Source: Macrobrachium rosenbergii
Lineage: Eukaryota > Arthropoda > Malacostraca > Decapoda > Palaemonidae
Direction: 5' to 3'
Length of the DNA stretch: 64,000 bases
Assembly (NCBI RefSeq): GCF_040412425.1
Contig: NC_089762.1
Span: 20,026,202-20,090,201 of the forward strand
Shown piece by piece: positions 25,841 to 36,943 of the stretch; position 1 is the first letter of the stretch, and each line of letters starts with the position of its first letter. The notes beneath the pieces were generated by a model. It did not search any database, was not told the origin of the DNA, and saw nothing but the letters and a program-made list of their open reading frames with translations. Made by a program: the position numbers and the translations under genes.

Positions 25841-26730
25841 CTCGCGCTGACAGGCTTCAGACTGTCAGGGAGCTTGTCAGAGCAAAGGGATTTTTAAGGA
25901 AAGCTGGAGAGGCTATTGCTGAGTGCAGGTGACAATCTTCCTCAGCAGTCTACCAATCCAAGTGGGCAGTTTTCCGGAAGTGGTGCCGGAAGCGAGATAT
26001 CTCCTCTTCTCAAACATCTGTAGCCCAAATCGCAGATTTTCTATTATATCTTAGAACATCGAAAGGACTCACAACATCGACCATCAAGGGTTACAGAGCG
26101 ATGTTGAGTTCAGTATTCAAACATAGAGGAGTAGACCTGTCTTCAAACCAAGACATCAGCAACTTAATCAAACATTTGAATACTATTAGGCAAGCAAAAT
26201 CCTCGGGAGTTGCTTGGAACTTGGATGTGGTCCTCAACTGGCTGTCAGGGTCGCTGTTTGAACCTTTGGATTCATCGTCACTTCAGAATCTGACGAAGAA
26301 GACATTATTCTTGATGGCACTGGCTACAGCCAAGAGAGCCAGCAAGCTTTATGCCATCGATAAAAGGATAGGTTTCTCACAAGGCAGTGCTGTATACTCG
26401 CTAATTTTGGATTTTTTGGCCAAGAATGAGGACCCAGCTAACCCTTGGTCTTGCTCCTTTTCAATCAAGAGCCTGTCAGAAGTACTAGGTCCATCCGATC
26501 AAGAGAAAGTCCCCTGTCCTGTAAGAGCTTTGAGAGTATACCTTGAAAGAACCAAAAACCGTAAAGGATCAGCCCCTAATCTTTGGTGCTCTGTGAAAAA
26601 CCCCAGCCGTCCTTTGTCCAAGAATGCATTATCATTCTTTTTAAGGTCCGTGATTTCGGAAGCACATTCAGGAGTTCAAGATTATTTACTACCCTTGTAA
26701 AGTAAAGGCTCATGAAATAGAGGTTACAAA
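25840..26730 (+). pseudogene. DIRS copy C tyrosine recombinase, 3'-truncated
   Basis: SSSAVYQSKWAVFRKWCRKRD, QIADFLLYLRTSKGLTTSTIKGYRAMLSSVF and WNLDVVLNWLSG are intact. The first catalytic Arg is present in ATAKRASKL (26335). The stretch 26101-26700 is open. It is truncated in the KAHEI box, so the second Arg and the nucleophile Tyr are missing. Confidence 0.8.
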
Positions 26731-27490
26731 ATAAAACCCTCTGCTTTCCTTAACCTACTTTATTTCCTTAAATATTACAGTGACCAAAAAACTTGATATG
26801 ATCACTATAGTTCATCAGACCTTACTCTACTCAGTCTTAATCCTATAGTTTCCCTGCCCTTCTATCAAAAGAACCTTAACCTAAAGAAAAGCTATTTCAG
26901 TCTTAATATTACCCTAAACCTAATTCTTAACCTAAATCTACAACGTAGAAATCAACTATGGTCTCTATCACGTCTTCTTCCGATTGGGAGTTAACTTGCT
27001 CAACATCAGTCAGTTGTGGATTTCGTCTGACTTTCCTTGCAGCAAATGTGTCGAGATCAGCACCTTTAAGGTTATAGAGTCATGTATGGAGGAACAGGAA
27101 GAAGAGCAGCCTGACCAAATATTTGTTTCTTTCTTGCAGTCTGGCAAGAACATGTTCCTTTATCACTTCTATGTCTTATCCTTTCTGCTATTTCAAAGAA
27201 ACTCTACCACAGTAAGTGTCCTCTGTCTTCAGTTTTTTTTTTTTTTTTCCTGTATGCTACCACACAAGGTAGGCAGATGCTTACACCTTGGGTTGAAGGG
27301 GAGCAAGCCACACTACTCTGACACATTCAGCAAACTGCAAGTAAAAACAAAAAAACAGACTTACCTAGTGTACTCCTTCTTGACATACAACAAAAAATCA
27401 AACAAAAATAAAAACATCACAACAAACAAAACAGAACAATTAATTCATGCAAACGTCTTTCATCATACAAACCCAAACTTAACCTACCAC
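26731..27490. other. Unidentified sequence between DIRS copies C and D
   Basis: This replaces the end of copy C and part of copy B/D's gag. It contains CCTTAACCTAAA-like runs and a T15 tract at 27236-27250. I found no inverted ends, target duplication or domain. It could be another insertion or filler at a deletion. Confidence 0.4.
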
Positions 27491-28010
27491 ACTGTCTCAG
27501 AGATCGGCCCTCTTCTTCTCCCCCTTGGACAAGACGCCTCTTTTTCCTCAGGCTACAGTACTAGACATTGCCTCTGACCTGCAGAAAAAGAACACTCAGG
27601 ACCTGCTCCCCCAATCTGTGAGACTCCCCAAGGATTCTTTGGCCCTTCCTCTCTTCTGCTCTCCAGTACCAGATTCCTTAGCATGGGCAACTGATGCAAT
27701 GTTGCAGGACTGGTTGGGCAAAGATCTGTATGCCTTTCCCCATTCAGTTTATTGAGATAAGTCATAAAAAAATTCTGGTCTCATCACAACCTATCCATTC
27801 TTTGCCCCCTTCTGGCCAGCAAAAGAGTGGTTCCTGGATCTGCTGGAACTTCTTGCAGACTTCCAGAGACTGCTGCCACAGAAGCAACAACTTCTCAGGC
27901 AACCCCACTTCCGACGGTTCTGCCAAAGCCTGTCTTCTCTGGCCCTAACAGGGTTCAAACTGTTAAGTAACTGCTCCGAAAGAGGGGCTTTTCAAGAGTG
28001 GCTGTAGACT
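27491..28010 (+). pseudogene. DIRS copy D gag scrap fused to post-RNase H linker
   Basis: A gag C-terminal piece (ALFFSPLDKTPLFPQATVLDIASDLQKKNTQDLLPQ in two frames) jumps at about 27640 to LALPLFCSPVPDSLAWATDAMLQDW, which lies after RNase H in complete copies. Gag end, all RT and RNase H are deleted. Confidence 0.7.
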
Positions 28011-29007
28011 CAATTGCAAAGTGCAGAAGACAGTCATCAGATAAAGTCTACCAGGCTAAGTGGTCTATCTTCAGGTCTAGGTGCAGACGAAATAACGTGT
28101 CCTCTTCTAATATCTCTGTAACAGAAATAGCGGACTTTCTTCTGTTCTTACGTTCCACTAAAGGGCTTTCCACCTTTACCATTAAAGGCTACAGAGCAGT
28201 GCTTAGCTCGGTTTTCTGCCATAGAGGAATGGACTTATCGTCTAACCAGGATTTGTCCGACCATATTAAGTCCTTTGATACTGCAAAGTTTAAAGAAAAA
28301 CCTTTGCTGTCCTGGAATTTGGACATAGTACTTAAGTGGCTGACCAGTTCACATTTTGAGCCCATGCAGTCTATCTCCTTAAGGGATCTTAGCAGAAAAC
28401 TTTTTCAGGTCTCTTTGGCCACTACCAAAAGATACAGCGAAATCCATGCTTTGGACAAAAATGTTGGATTTTCTCAGGGGAATACAGTTTGCTCCTTTTC
28501 CTTAGAATTTCTAGCCAAGAACGAATTGCCATCGAATCCATGGCCTCGTTCTTTTATGATCAAGAGCTTGTCCGAGAGAGGAGGCTCCGTCTGAAGAAGG
28601 AAGAGCTCTCTGTCCAGTAAGGGCCCTTAAGTTTTATCTTCAAAGAACAAAGGCTATTCTGGTACATCAAGGAACCTTTGGTGTTTTGTGAAATATCCCT
28701 CTTGGCCTTTGTCTAAGAATCCCCTGACGTTCTTTCTCAGGGACTTGATCTCAGAAGCCCATTCCATCGTGAGCGAAGACTCTCTCTCCTCATGCAAGGT
28801 AAAAGCCCATGAGATAAGAGCAGTTGCTAAGTCTTTGGCGTTTAAATGCAATTTATCCCTCGCGTCGATTGTGCAATCGACGTTTTGGAAGTGCAAGTCA
28901 GTGTTTGCATCTTATTATTTAAGGGATATCGAAACTATGTACGGTCAGTGCAGTAACTTGGGTCCGTTTTACTTGGCTGGCGTGGTGTTGGGGGAGGAGA
29001 TGTAGAA
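27998..29007 (+). pseudogene. DIRS copy D tyrosine recombinase, nearly intact
   Basis: Two frames (27998-28594, 28688-29005) joined by one shift near 28585 give a full-length recombinase of the family. All four signature residues are visible: Arg in TTKRYSEIHAL (28430), His and Arg in KAHEIRAVA (28808, 28817) and Tyr in FASYYLRD (about 28916). The N-terminal KVYQAKWSIFRSRC and TIKGYRAVLSSVF segments are intact. This is the least damaged recombinase in the window, carried by a copy that has no RT. Confidence 0.85.
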
Positions 29008-29026
29008 AGCAATGTCCTTTCTTTAA

Positions 29027-30813
29027 CCCTCTAACGCTGAGCCTCTGTTTACAAAAACGTCTCCTGTATGCTATGCGTTGGGAGTTAGCGCCAAGCACAG
29101 AAAAAGTTTTTTAAAAAATCACAGCACGTTTTTAGTTTTTTTAAGATTGAGTTAATTTTTGGCTCATTTTTTTGTCATTGCACCTTGAGGTTTAGTATGC
29201 AACCATCAGAAATGAAAAAAAAATATTATCATATATAAATATTGAAATATATGACCCTAAAAAAATTTTCATATATAATTGTATACAAATGAGCTGCAGA
29301 GCAAAACAGTTAAAGCTAATGGGTTATTTTTTTCTTTGTATTGTACACTAAATTGTGATGATTTTAGTATATAACAAATTGTAAAACGATCAAAGCAACA
29401 TCAGAAACTATTATCACAAAATGATGCATGAATTCGATAACCTGGGACTAAAAAAAAGTTTTTTCAAAAATTCATCATAAATCGAAATATTGTGCTAGAG
29501 ACTTCCCGTTTGTTGAAAATGAAGCTAATTGATTGACTATTATATTGCAGTTTTCGACCATTTCGTCGGGGTTAAAGTTCCAAAAGGTCCATTGTTTTTT
29601 CTATTTATCGTGATTTATATGAAAATATTTCAAAACTGATAAAGCTACTACCATGAGTTATTTTCTGTTGTATTCTACATGAAATTGCACAATTTCCTAT
29701 ATAAAAGTTTATGTAACGACTAATATAAAACGGTGCAAACATTACGACAACGTGACGAAAAGAATTTCTGAGACAAGGCCGGTTGCACTTTTGGACGTAA
29801 GGAAAAAGTTTTTTCAAAAATTCACCATAAATCGAAATATTGTGCTAGAGACATCAATTTATTGCAAAAATGAAGGTAAATGATTGAATATTACTAGAAT
29901 GTAAGAGTTTTAGCTTACAATTGCGTTTTTTCACCATTTCGGTCATTTAAAATTGACCAAGGTTGAAATTTTGGCAGTTATCGTGATGTATGTGAAAATA
30001 TTTCAAAACTGATAAAAGCTACAACCATGAGTTATTTTTGTTGTATTCTACATGAAATTGTGCACATTTTCATATATAAAAGTTTATGTAATGACTAATT
30101 TAAAACGATGAAAACATAACGACAACGTGTGAAAGAATTTTGAGATGTTCGTTAGTTATGGCGTGCAGGCGGCTGGAGTTTTTTTTTTTTTGTCAGAAAT
30201 TCACCATAAATCGAAATATTGTGCTAGAGACTTCCAATTTGTTGCAAAATGAAGGTAAATGATTGAATATTGCTAGAATGTAAGAGTTTTAGATTAACAA
30301 TTGCATTTTACCATTTCGGTCAAGTCAAAGTTGACCAAGGTTGAAATTTTGGCAGTTATCGTGTTTTATATGAAAATATTTCCAAACTGATAAAACTTGC
30401 TACAACCATGGTTTGTTTTTTGTTGTATTTTACATGAAATTGCCGATCTTTTCATATATAAAACTTTATGATAACGGCTAATATAAAACGGTGCAAAATT
30501 TCGACAAAATGACTAAAGAATTTTGAAATTTTCGATGGAGTTGAACGAGCGGACGTAAGGAAAAAGTTTTTTCAAAATTCACCATAAATCGAAATATTGT
30601 GCTAGAGACTTCCAATTTATTGCAAAATGAAGGTAAATGATTGAATATTACTAGAATGTAAAGAGTTTTAGCTTAAAATTGCTTTTTGGACCATTTAAGT
30701 TGGTCTTGTTGACCTGAAGGTTGAAATTTTTGTAGTCGCTGTTGATACGCCCGTCCTCGGCACCCAACAGACAATTTTAGTCGACGATGATATGTCCAGT
30801 CGGCGTTTAAGGG
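29027..30813. mobile_element. piggyBac-like non-autonomous element, TTAA duplication, 1787 bp
   Basis: Inverted ends CCCTCTAACGCTGA (left) and, on the other strand, CCCTTAAACGCCGA (right), flanked by TTAA on both sides (29023-29026 and 30814-30817). TTAA targets and CCC-starting ends are the piggyBac hallmark. No transposase is present. It is inserted in the 3' UTR of DIRS copy D, which resumes at 30818. The interior is mostly an array of ~370-bp repeats. Confidence 0.8.
29450..30690. repeat. Tandem array of ~350-380-bp units, nearly four copies
   Basis: The block AAAAAGTTTTTTCAAAAATTCACC (variants) followed by ATAAATCGAAATATTGTGC recurs at about 29453, 29804, 30187 and 30556. Each unit also carries AATGAAGGTAAATGATTGAATATT, GAAAATATTTC-AAACTGATAAA and ACATGAAATTG blocks. 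Satellite-like, confined to the TTAA element. Confidence 0.85.
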
Positions 30814-31277
30814 TTAATCTCTCTTCTTTTAAACTTAGGGTGCTGAGTATTTTGGGGAGCCTGGGAGTACTATGTACTTGGAGTACCCTCCAGTCCTTTG
30901 GTTTTAATGGTTGGGTATTGGTATTTGTAATTTTGTTTTTTGGTGATTATGGTGACTATATTTGCTCTGGTTATTTTGTGTGGTACTGCTCCTGGGCAGG
31001 GGGCATCTTGTTTTCTTTGTTAGCCCTCGAAAATTAGTCCATTGCTACAAAGCACCCACTAGTAGTAGGCCCTCAAGGTTTTACTGCCTCGCCTCTACTG
31101 GATAAGGTGAGCACCAACCAGAGGCAGTATCTACCTGTAGCAGCTCTCAATTCAGGTAAGGTTTAACATCATTGGTTCAGTGTTAGCAAATTTCTATTCT
31201 CAAGCTCATTACAGTATTATTAGTAATGTTTTGGGGTAGATACATCCAACCTTCCCACCTCCATTCAGTGTGGGAAT

Positions 31278-31369
31278 CAGCTATGTAATTGCTGGGTAAG
31301 TTACTTATATAAAAATGACATTTTTATAATAAAATAAAGTTTTACACATACTTACCCAGTAATCACATG
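31278..31369 (+). repeat. Internal complementary region of DIRS copy B/D
   Basis: The left half (CAGCTATGTAATT...TACTTATATAAAA) is the complement of the element's left end. The right half (ATGACATTTTTATAATAAAATAAAG...CATACTTACCCAGTAAT) is the complement of its right end. This joined complement of both termini is the DIRS hallmark. Confidence 0.8.
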
Positions 31370-31414
31370 ATTGGAGCCCGCCCGCCTCCCCTCACTTGGA
31401 CATAGGGCATAAAC

Positions 31415-31610
31415 AAATTGAAGCTCTTTGCTATGTTGTACCTCTTCTTCCCCTGGAAGTGGGTGGGGCACGTCGCCATAACCAAAACAAACTAGCGTGA
31501 CCTGCAATTTCAAAATTTTAAGCTGCTGGTTAAAAGAAACTAATAGCTATGTAATTACTGGGTAAGTATATACAGTATAAAACTTAATTTTATTATAAAA
31601 ATGTCATTTT
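31415..31610 (+). repeat. Right inverted terminal repeat of DIRS copy B/D
   Basis: Complement of 19919-20052 through several long blocks, and ends GGTAAGTATATAC...AAAATGTCAT. Confidence 0.8.
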
Positions 31611-31710
31611 TAATGCTAGCAACAATCCTTTCTATTCTCAAATTCATTACCATTATTAATGTTTTGGGGTAGATTTGTTCATGCATCCCACCTCCTGTCA
31701 ATGTGGGAAT

Positions 31711-31801
31711 CAGCAATGTAATTACGTGGTAAGTTACTTATATAAAAGGACATTTTTATGATGAAATAAAGTTTTATATTTACTTACCAAGTAATTACAT
31801 G
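31711..31801 (+). repeat. Internal complementary region of DIRS copy A
   Basis: Same two-part organisation as 31278-31369: CAGCAATGTAATTACGTGGTAAGTTACTTATATAAAA, then GACATTTTTATGATGAAATAAAG...TACTTACCAAGTAATTACATG. The right half complements copy A's right end (to 32033). Confidence 0.75.
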
Positions 31802-31814
31802 ATTGGAGTCCTCC

Positions 31815-32055
31815 CTCCTCCCCTCACATAAACATTATGGCACAAACAAATTGAATACTTTTACTACTTGTTCCTCTCTTACCCTGAAAGTGGGTGGGGT
31901 TAGCCATCTAACCAAACAAAATAGCGTGAGCCGCGAATTTCAAAATTTTTAGCTGCTGGTCAATAGAAACTATAGCAATGTAATTACTTGGTAAGTATAT
32001 ATATGAAACTTTATTTTATCATAAAAATGTCATTATTTTATCATAAAAATGTCAT
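31815..32055 (+). repeat. Right inverted terminal repeat of DIRS copy A
   Basis: Diverged from the B/D repeat but with the same order (CACAAACAAATTGAA, GCGTGAGCCGCGAATTTCAAAATTTTTAGCTGCTGG, GGTAAGTATAT). The last 22 bp, ending ATAAAAATGTCAT, are duplicated in tandem (32012-32033, 32034-32055). Confidence 0.75.
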
Positions 32056-33640
32056 GTTAAGAAATTCAACCTAAGAAATCTCCGACAATCTCACTTAGAG
32101 ATGGGAGATGGCTAAATTGACGCTGTATTTAAAATTTGGACACAGTTTAAGTGCTCACAGAAGCAGAGTTTATAGAAAAACAAGGGGAATAAAGGGGAAT
32201 GTAAATAAACAAAACATGTCATAGGGGATACGGATCCATTGAATTTTGAGAAAATTGTAAATCTCTGCTTCTGTAAGCTAACTGCTCATTCTTTCAGATT
32301 TATCAAAAAGTGGCTGCTGAAGAGCAAGAGCCCATGCCAGGTTCCTTCGTGGTACCTGGTTCTTAAACACCCACTCCACAAACACAGTTGTGGGCACACT
32401 ACACTATTGGCATGAGGTGCAGAACTTTATTCCCTTTGTTTTTTACAATCTCTGCTTCTGCAAGCAGATAAACTGCTCATTTTTTAGTAAATATACTTCT
32501 GTTTGCAGAACTATCAAAATAAGAAATTGAAATTCAGAAAGAAAACTTGAACAAACACACACAAAGAAGCAGTGAATTTGGAGCCCTAAACTGTAGGATT
32601 ACCCAAGCGTTAGACCGAAGAGAGCTTATTTTTAGCTTACCAGTATTTTACAGCTTTTACTAGGCTATCAGCTGCAGTCAATAGAATATTGATGGATAGG
32701 GTGGCCTACATGGGATTGTGGATTGGCCATTGTTTTTATGGCCACATAGTCTAGGCGGCTTACATGAACTTCCTAGGCATTTGGTTTAATGTCTAGGATA
32801 GTTAGTAGATATAAGAATTCGAAGGCACTATAGGCAATGCTTAGCTAAGGCTAACATGACACTGAGTAGTTTCTTTTGTATAGCTAGCCTATCCTTATTT
32901 AGTTTTTGGCAATGCACTTTTTATTCTTTGTATCAATTGATGTAACGTAACGTTAATGCACTGTTGCACATGCTGTGTTACTTCATACATGTCAGTCAGA
33001 ATAATCTTTTATGATAGACAAGTAAGGCTGGTAAATAATATTACTTGTTCCCACGTGTTACTATAGGCCTAAGCTACATCCCATCTTTTATTTGACATCA
33101 TTTTCTCCCCCCCATACATCAAAACCTAGTAGAAAAACCATATTTTATCAGTTTAAAATTCCTGTATTGTTGTAAATATTTGTTTTCATCATACATTTTC
33201 TGATATTGTTCTATATTTCATGCATTTTAAGCTGATATATTGTCTTTGCCAACCACTAATTTTTTTTTTTTTGGACATACCCATATAACAAACAGCTATG
33301 GGTCAGAGTGGGAAATTTATGTTTTGGATGAGGAAAAATAAAAAGTGAGTAAAGATGACTGATAGGATTAGTGAGATTTTCAAAAAATGCTTGGAAAGCT
33401 GGTGGAAAAAAAATAAATGGTTAATTTGGTAACAAGTTACAAAGAAAAAATACAAACAGAAAATCATGTACAGTACTGTAAATGTTAGTGGTTTCAGTAG
33501 GGACATATCTTTATCTAATCAAACATGTTGGGTTCTACCTGTACCTTCCCTTAACCTCTGAAAAAAAAGTGTGATATGGTACACAGCACTTAGATACATT
33601 CTAACATAGTCTAACCTCCAGATAGATGAGTTTAACTGCT
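32056..33640. other. Non-coding stretch, no gene recognised
   Basis: Contains a ~45-bp direct repeat (about 32264 and 32448: ATCTCTGCTTCTG(T/C)AAGC...AACTGCTCATT) and a second copy of the DIRS-terminus-like GAGCTTATTTTTAG(C/T)TTACCAGTA at about 32625. No open frame with recognisable domains. Confidence 0.5.
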
Positions 33641-33649
33641 GACATACAT

Positions 33650-36380
33650 TATGGGGTGACTTGGTTACTAACTCCCGGGGACACACCCTTGGGCAGTTTT
33701 TAATAGCTAATAACCTTTCTGTTTTAAACTCAGAACACCTGACACACTGTGACTCAAAAACACATGCCTTTTCTTGTCTTGATCTAGCACTAGGCTCTCC
33801 TGTGCTCCAACTAGACTTTTCATTGGTCAGTATTAGACCACTTCATAACTAGTGACCATTTCCTTACCCTTCTTTCACCTACTTCTTGTGTCCCGACTCC
33901 TAATCCTCCAAGCTGGTGCTTCAATGAAGCTGACTGGCACTCTTTTTCTACGCTCTCAGACGTGTCGATACCTCCGTGATCCTTGACATCAACCCTGGAC
34001 ATGCTTACATACTTCACCATCACTGTTCTAATCTTTGCATTAGCAGCCATTCCAAGGACCACCAGACCCTTCACATCAAAATGTGAACTCTGGCAGAACA
34101 AAGGCTGCACCAGAGCTCTGTGCATGAAATGTGCTGCTTGGTGCAGCTTTAAACGAAAAAGAAACTCTCCCGGACACCTTGCTGCCTTTATACAGTAGTT
34201 TTTTAAAAAGCCACAGCTCCATTGAAACCCACTATACATGCTTCAAGAGTCACAAGTTGGGGCCTATGTCTCCTTATTAACTTCCTCCTCCCCTATTCAG
34301 CTGTCTGGAGATGTATACACAAAATATCAGGAAAACACCACATAAAGCCCCAGTACTAAATATGGATAATAATCTTATTGCTGATGCAACAGACATAGCC
34401 AATACATTAAGTCAATATTTTAGCCGCAGATCAGTACAGGAGAACATCTCTCCTACCAGTTTAAAAACATTAAGCGCAAAACAGAAAGGAACCCAATCAA
34501 CTTTACATTATCCTCCACGAAGGACCTGACGGTATCCACAATCAAATGCTTCGACACCTTTCGGCAAATTCCATAACCTTTCTCCTATCATTATTAAGTA
34601 GAATATTGACAAAAGGCAAATTCCTCCAGAAGTGGCATGAACCCCTCATCCTCCCTTTCCTAAAACCAAATAAATCAGGAAATGCACTTCAAGATTACCA
34701 ACCAATTTCCCTAACCAGCTGCTTATGTAAATTACTAGAAAGAATGATAAATTTTTGCCTGGTGGCATTTAGAGTTAAAACAACTTCCTCTTCATCCCAA
34801 TTTGGCTACAGACAAGACAGGAGTACAGGTAACCTCTTGCACACATGGAATCTTACATCCAAAAAGCCTTTGCTTCTAAACAATCAGTTCCCCATAATTT
34901 CTTTGACTTTGGAAAAGCATATAATACCACTTGGAAATACCACATCTTACATCAACTACTTCTACTTGATATAAAGGTAATACTGTATGGGCATTTTCAT
35001 CCAATCATTCCTTAACAACTGAACCTTCTTTGTACGCATAAACCCCTCCGTTTTTTACCCTTCACTCAGTATGAAGGAGTTCCCCAAGGCAGTGTTCTTA
35101 GCACTACCTTTTTTCTTATAGCAATCAATGGTATTACTGTATAGCATCTCTGCCAGCGGGAATTAAGTCCTCTCTTTATGTAGGTGATCTTCCAATTTAT
35201 GCTGCCAGTTCTTCAATCCCTAAGCTCCACTCACTCATACAGTCTGCCGTTCTAGCTGCCTCTTCATGGGCTACTAGACATGAATTTCTTTTTTCCACTA
35301 ATAAAACATTTTCCATTTTTTTCTTTTGCTCTCTAACGGTACCTCCATCACCACTTTTGCTCTAAAATTCGCCCATACATGAAGGAATTTACCACAGTGG
35401 TAAATTCCTTCATTTACTTTTTGATTCCCGCCTTACTTGGAAGGAATAACAAAACTGGTCTCCAGTGCTTTTGCCTCCTTCAAACTTTATCCCACATTAC
35501 TTGGGGTGCTGACCACACAACGCTTCTGCACCTACAGGAACTGGGGCAGCGGTCCTCTTCCCCACCAAACTTTTCCAACTACTCTTATCACCAGTGGCAA
35601 GCTTACTTACAGCAGAACTATATGCTATTCTGTTTGCATTAAAACAGCTCCTGATCTACCCCTCATCATCCTTAGTTATTTTCATAGACTCACCTAACTC
35701 TTTAACCCTTGTCCAATCTATTGCTTTCACACATCCTATAGTCTGTGAAATTTGAGATTGGCTTTTTTGCATTTCAATGTGGAAAAAGCTGATCTGCTTC
35801 TGCTGGACCCCATTCATGTGGACTCATTGGCCTGCTCTGCAGCTATGTCGGGATGCCCACATTTCAAAACCATCCCGTATTCAGATTATTTGCCATTTTT
35901 CCATAACTACCTACTAAGTCACTGCCAGTCTTTCTGGACTAGTATCTTGAATAACAAGCTCTGCAGAGTTAAACCTACCATACTACCATGGTTAAACCCA
36001 TGTCACAAGAAAAGCCAATGGGAAACAGTGCTTGCCTGACTAAGCATCGGTCATGCAAAATCTAACACACTCCCACTTGATGAAAGGATCCCCTCCAACA
36101 CTGTATCCAACTTGTCATACCCCTCTCTCAGTCTCTCATATAATCCTTTCCTTCTCCCAACACACAGTTACACACAGCAGAGCATTTCCCAGCCTAAGCT
36201 CTTCCCCGTCCACCTCGCCTTCAAGATATTCTCAACAAATAAACATTCTTCACCAAATATGACCCATCAATCACTAACTTTGACCATACTTTATCTATAC
36301 TGTAAATAGCATAACGTAGCACCGTATGGTCTGCATGACCTGGTGCCTTGGTGGATATTAATTCAATTCAATTTTCTGTT
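33650..36380 (+). pseudogene. LINE with endonuclease end, RT and RNase H, decayed
   Basis: The endonuclease C-terminus is at 33661-33852 (NSRGHTLGQFLIANNLSVLNS, LDLALGSPVL), followed by a DHFLTLLSP-like segment. RT blocks run from about 34.5 to 35.2 kb: DGIHNQ-like, FLKPNKSGNALQDYQPISLTSC, FGYRQDRST and EGVPQGSVLS, with the catalytic box as YVGDL instead of YADD. RNase H-like traces are at about 35.60-35.75 kb (AELYAILFALKQLL, FIDSPNSL, THPIV). The tail has PYSDYLPF, NKLCRVKPTI and LTHSHLMKG...SVSHII, typical of I/jockey-group LINEs with RNase H. Stops and shifts throughout; 5'-truncated. It ends near a short ATTCA repeat at 36360. Confidence 0.85.
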
Positions 36381-36393
36381 GAATGTACATGAG

Positions 36394-36394
<1 letters not shown>

Positions 36395-36451
<57 letters not shown>
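36395..36451. repeat. (AT)n microsatellite at the LINE 3' end
   Basis: 57 bp of TA followed by (TG)5. It sits about 15-30 bp after the LINE tail, as is common for LINE-seeded microsatellites. Confidence 0.9.
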
Positions 36452-36459
<8 letters not shown>

Positions 36460-36770
36460 AATTGAAGATATCAGTTACAGCTACTGTACAGAACAGCACA
36501 TGGGTACTCATATATACAGAAAATCCTGAAAATGTGAACCATTTGGAAATATAATGAAAGAGAAAGAATATTTTTTCCATCAGCAAACGAGCATCCCCTG
36601 TTGCAAATACCTCGGACATAGTGTTATCTGAATACAAAAGTTGTCATGGGTTTTTAGGTGTACCAATACTCACTCACATGCTTGTGAGCTAGAAGCATCT
36701 TGCTTTAACTGGCTGATTTAAGTTTTGTTTGTACTTAATAAAAATCTGAAAGATTATCTTTTGTGTGCAG

Positions 36771-36943
36771 ATGCTGGTTTTGACATGCAAGGTCTCAGTT
36801 TTGAGGAAAAGAAGGCTATTCTTGCTATGGTTGAAGAATCTCGCAAGTCTGCCCAAGAGGAGGAGAATCAAAGGAAGCAGTTACAAGAAAGAGAAGACTT
36901 GATTTTGAAAGAAACACTCAATAAGTCCTCTCATGTGGAGGAA
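36771..36943 (+). CDS. Candidate host-gene exon, Glu/Lys-rich helical segment
   Basis: A pyrimidine-containing tract ends in TTTTGTGTGCAG at 36770, and GAGGAA is followed by a consensus donor GTAAGT at 36944. The 173-bp exon needs one base from the previous exon and ends on a codon boundary. It encodes DMQGLSFEEKKAILAMVEE, then a charged, probably coiled-coil stretch rich in Glu, Gln, Lys and Arg ending SSHVEE. The EEKKAILAMVEES part loosely resembles a ubiquitin-interacting motif, but the Ser spacing is off by one, so no function is claimed. The next compatible acceptor on this strand is at 58820, after retroelements. Confidence 0.5.

Larger units (their letters stand above)
22149..26730 (+). 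mobile_element. DIRS copy C, RT-deleted and 3'-truncated
   Basis: Left end TTTTATATAAGTAACTTACC at 22149, inserted in copy B's gag. It contains a gag (from 22466), a stub of the RT N-terminus directly fused to RNase H at about 25125, the RNase H-to-recombinase linker, and a recombinase. The recombinase is cut off at 26730 just after the HEI of the His-x-x-Arg box. No right inverted repeat was found. Confidence 0.75.
19919..31610 (+). mobile_element. DIRS copy B/D, nested in A and holding C and two DNA elements
   Basis: Left end TTTTATATAAG at 19919; right end AAAATGTCAT at 31610. The left inverted repeat (19919-20052) is the complement of 31415-31610 through blocks such as CCAGTAATTAC, TTAAAATTTTGAAATTGC, GTCACGCTAGTTTG and AAGAGCTTCAATTTG. 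The 5' part (19919-22148) carries gag and stops where copy C begins. The 3' part (27491-31610) carries a gag C-terminal scrap, a recombinase, 3' UTR, an internal complementary region (31278-31369) and the right inverted repeat. Treating B and D as one element is inference; about 280 bp of gag is missing between them. Confidence 0.75.
13850..32055 (+). mobile_element. DIRS retrotransposon copy A, split by nested copy B/D
   Basis: Copy A carries a gag-like frame (from 14236), RT/RNase H (about 16.68-18.1 kb), a tyrosine recombinase (about 18.5-19.56 kb) and a 3' UTR to 19918. There it is cut by the left terminus of copy B. The 3' UTR continues after B's right terminus at 31611: the order GTAAGG...TTAGCAA...TTTCTATTCTC seen uninterrupted in copy D is split across the B insertion. 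A's internal complementary region is 31711-31801 and its right inverted repeat about 31815-32055. The left inverted repeat near 13.85 kb is strongly diverged and only weakly matches the right one, so the left boundary is uncertain. Confidence 0.75.

Noticed and set aside
36771..36943. Ubiquitin-interacting motif in the candidate exon
   Set aside because: EEKKAILAMVEES resembles it but the conserved Ser is one residue too far from the Ala, so I did not name a function.
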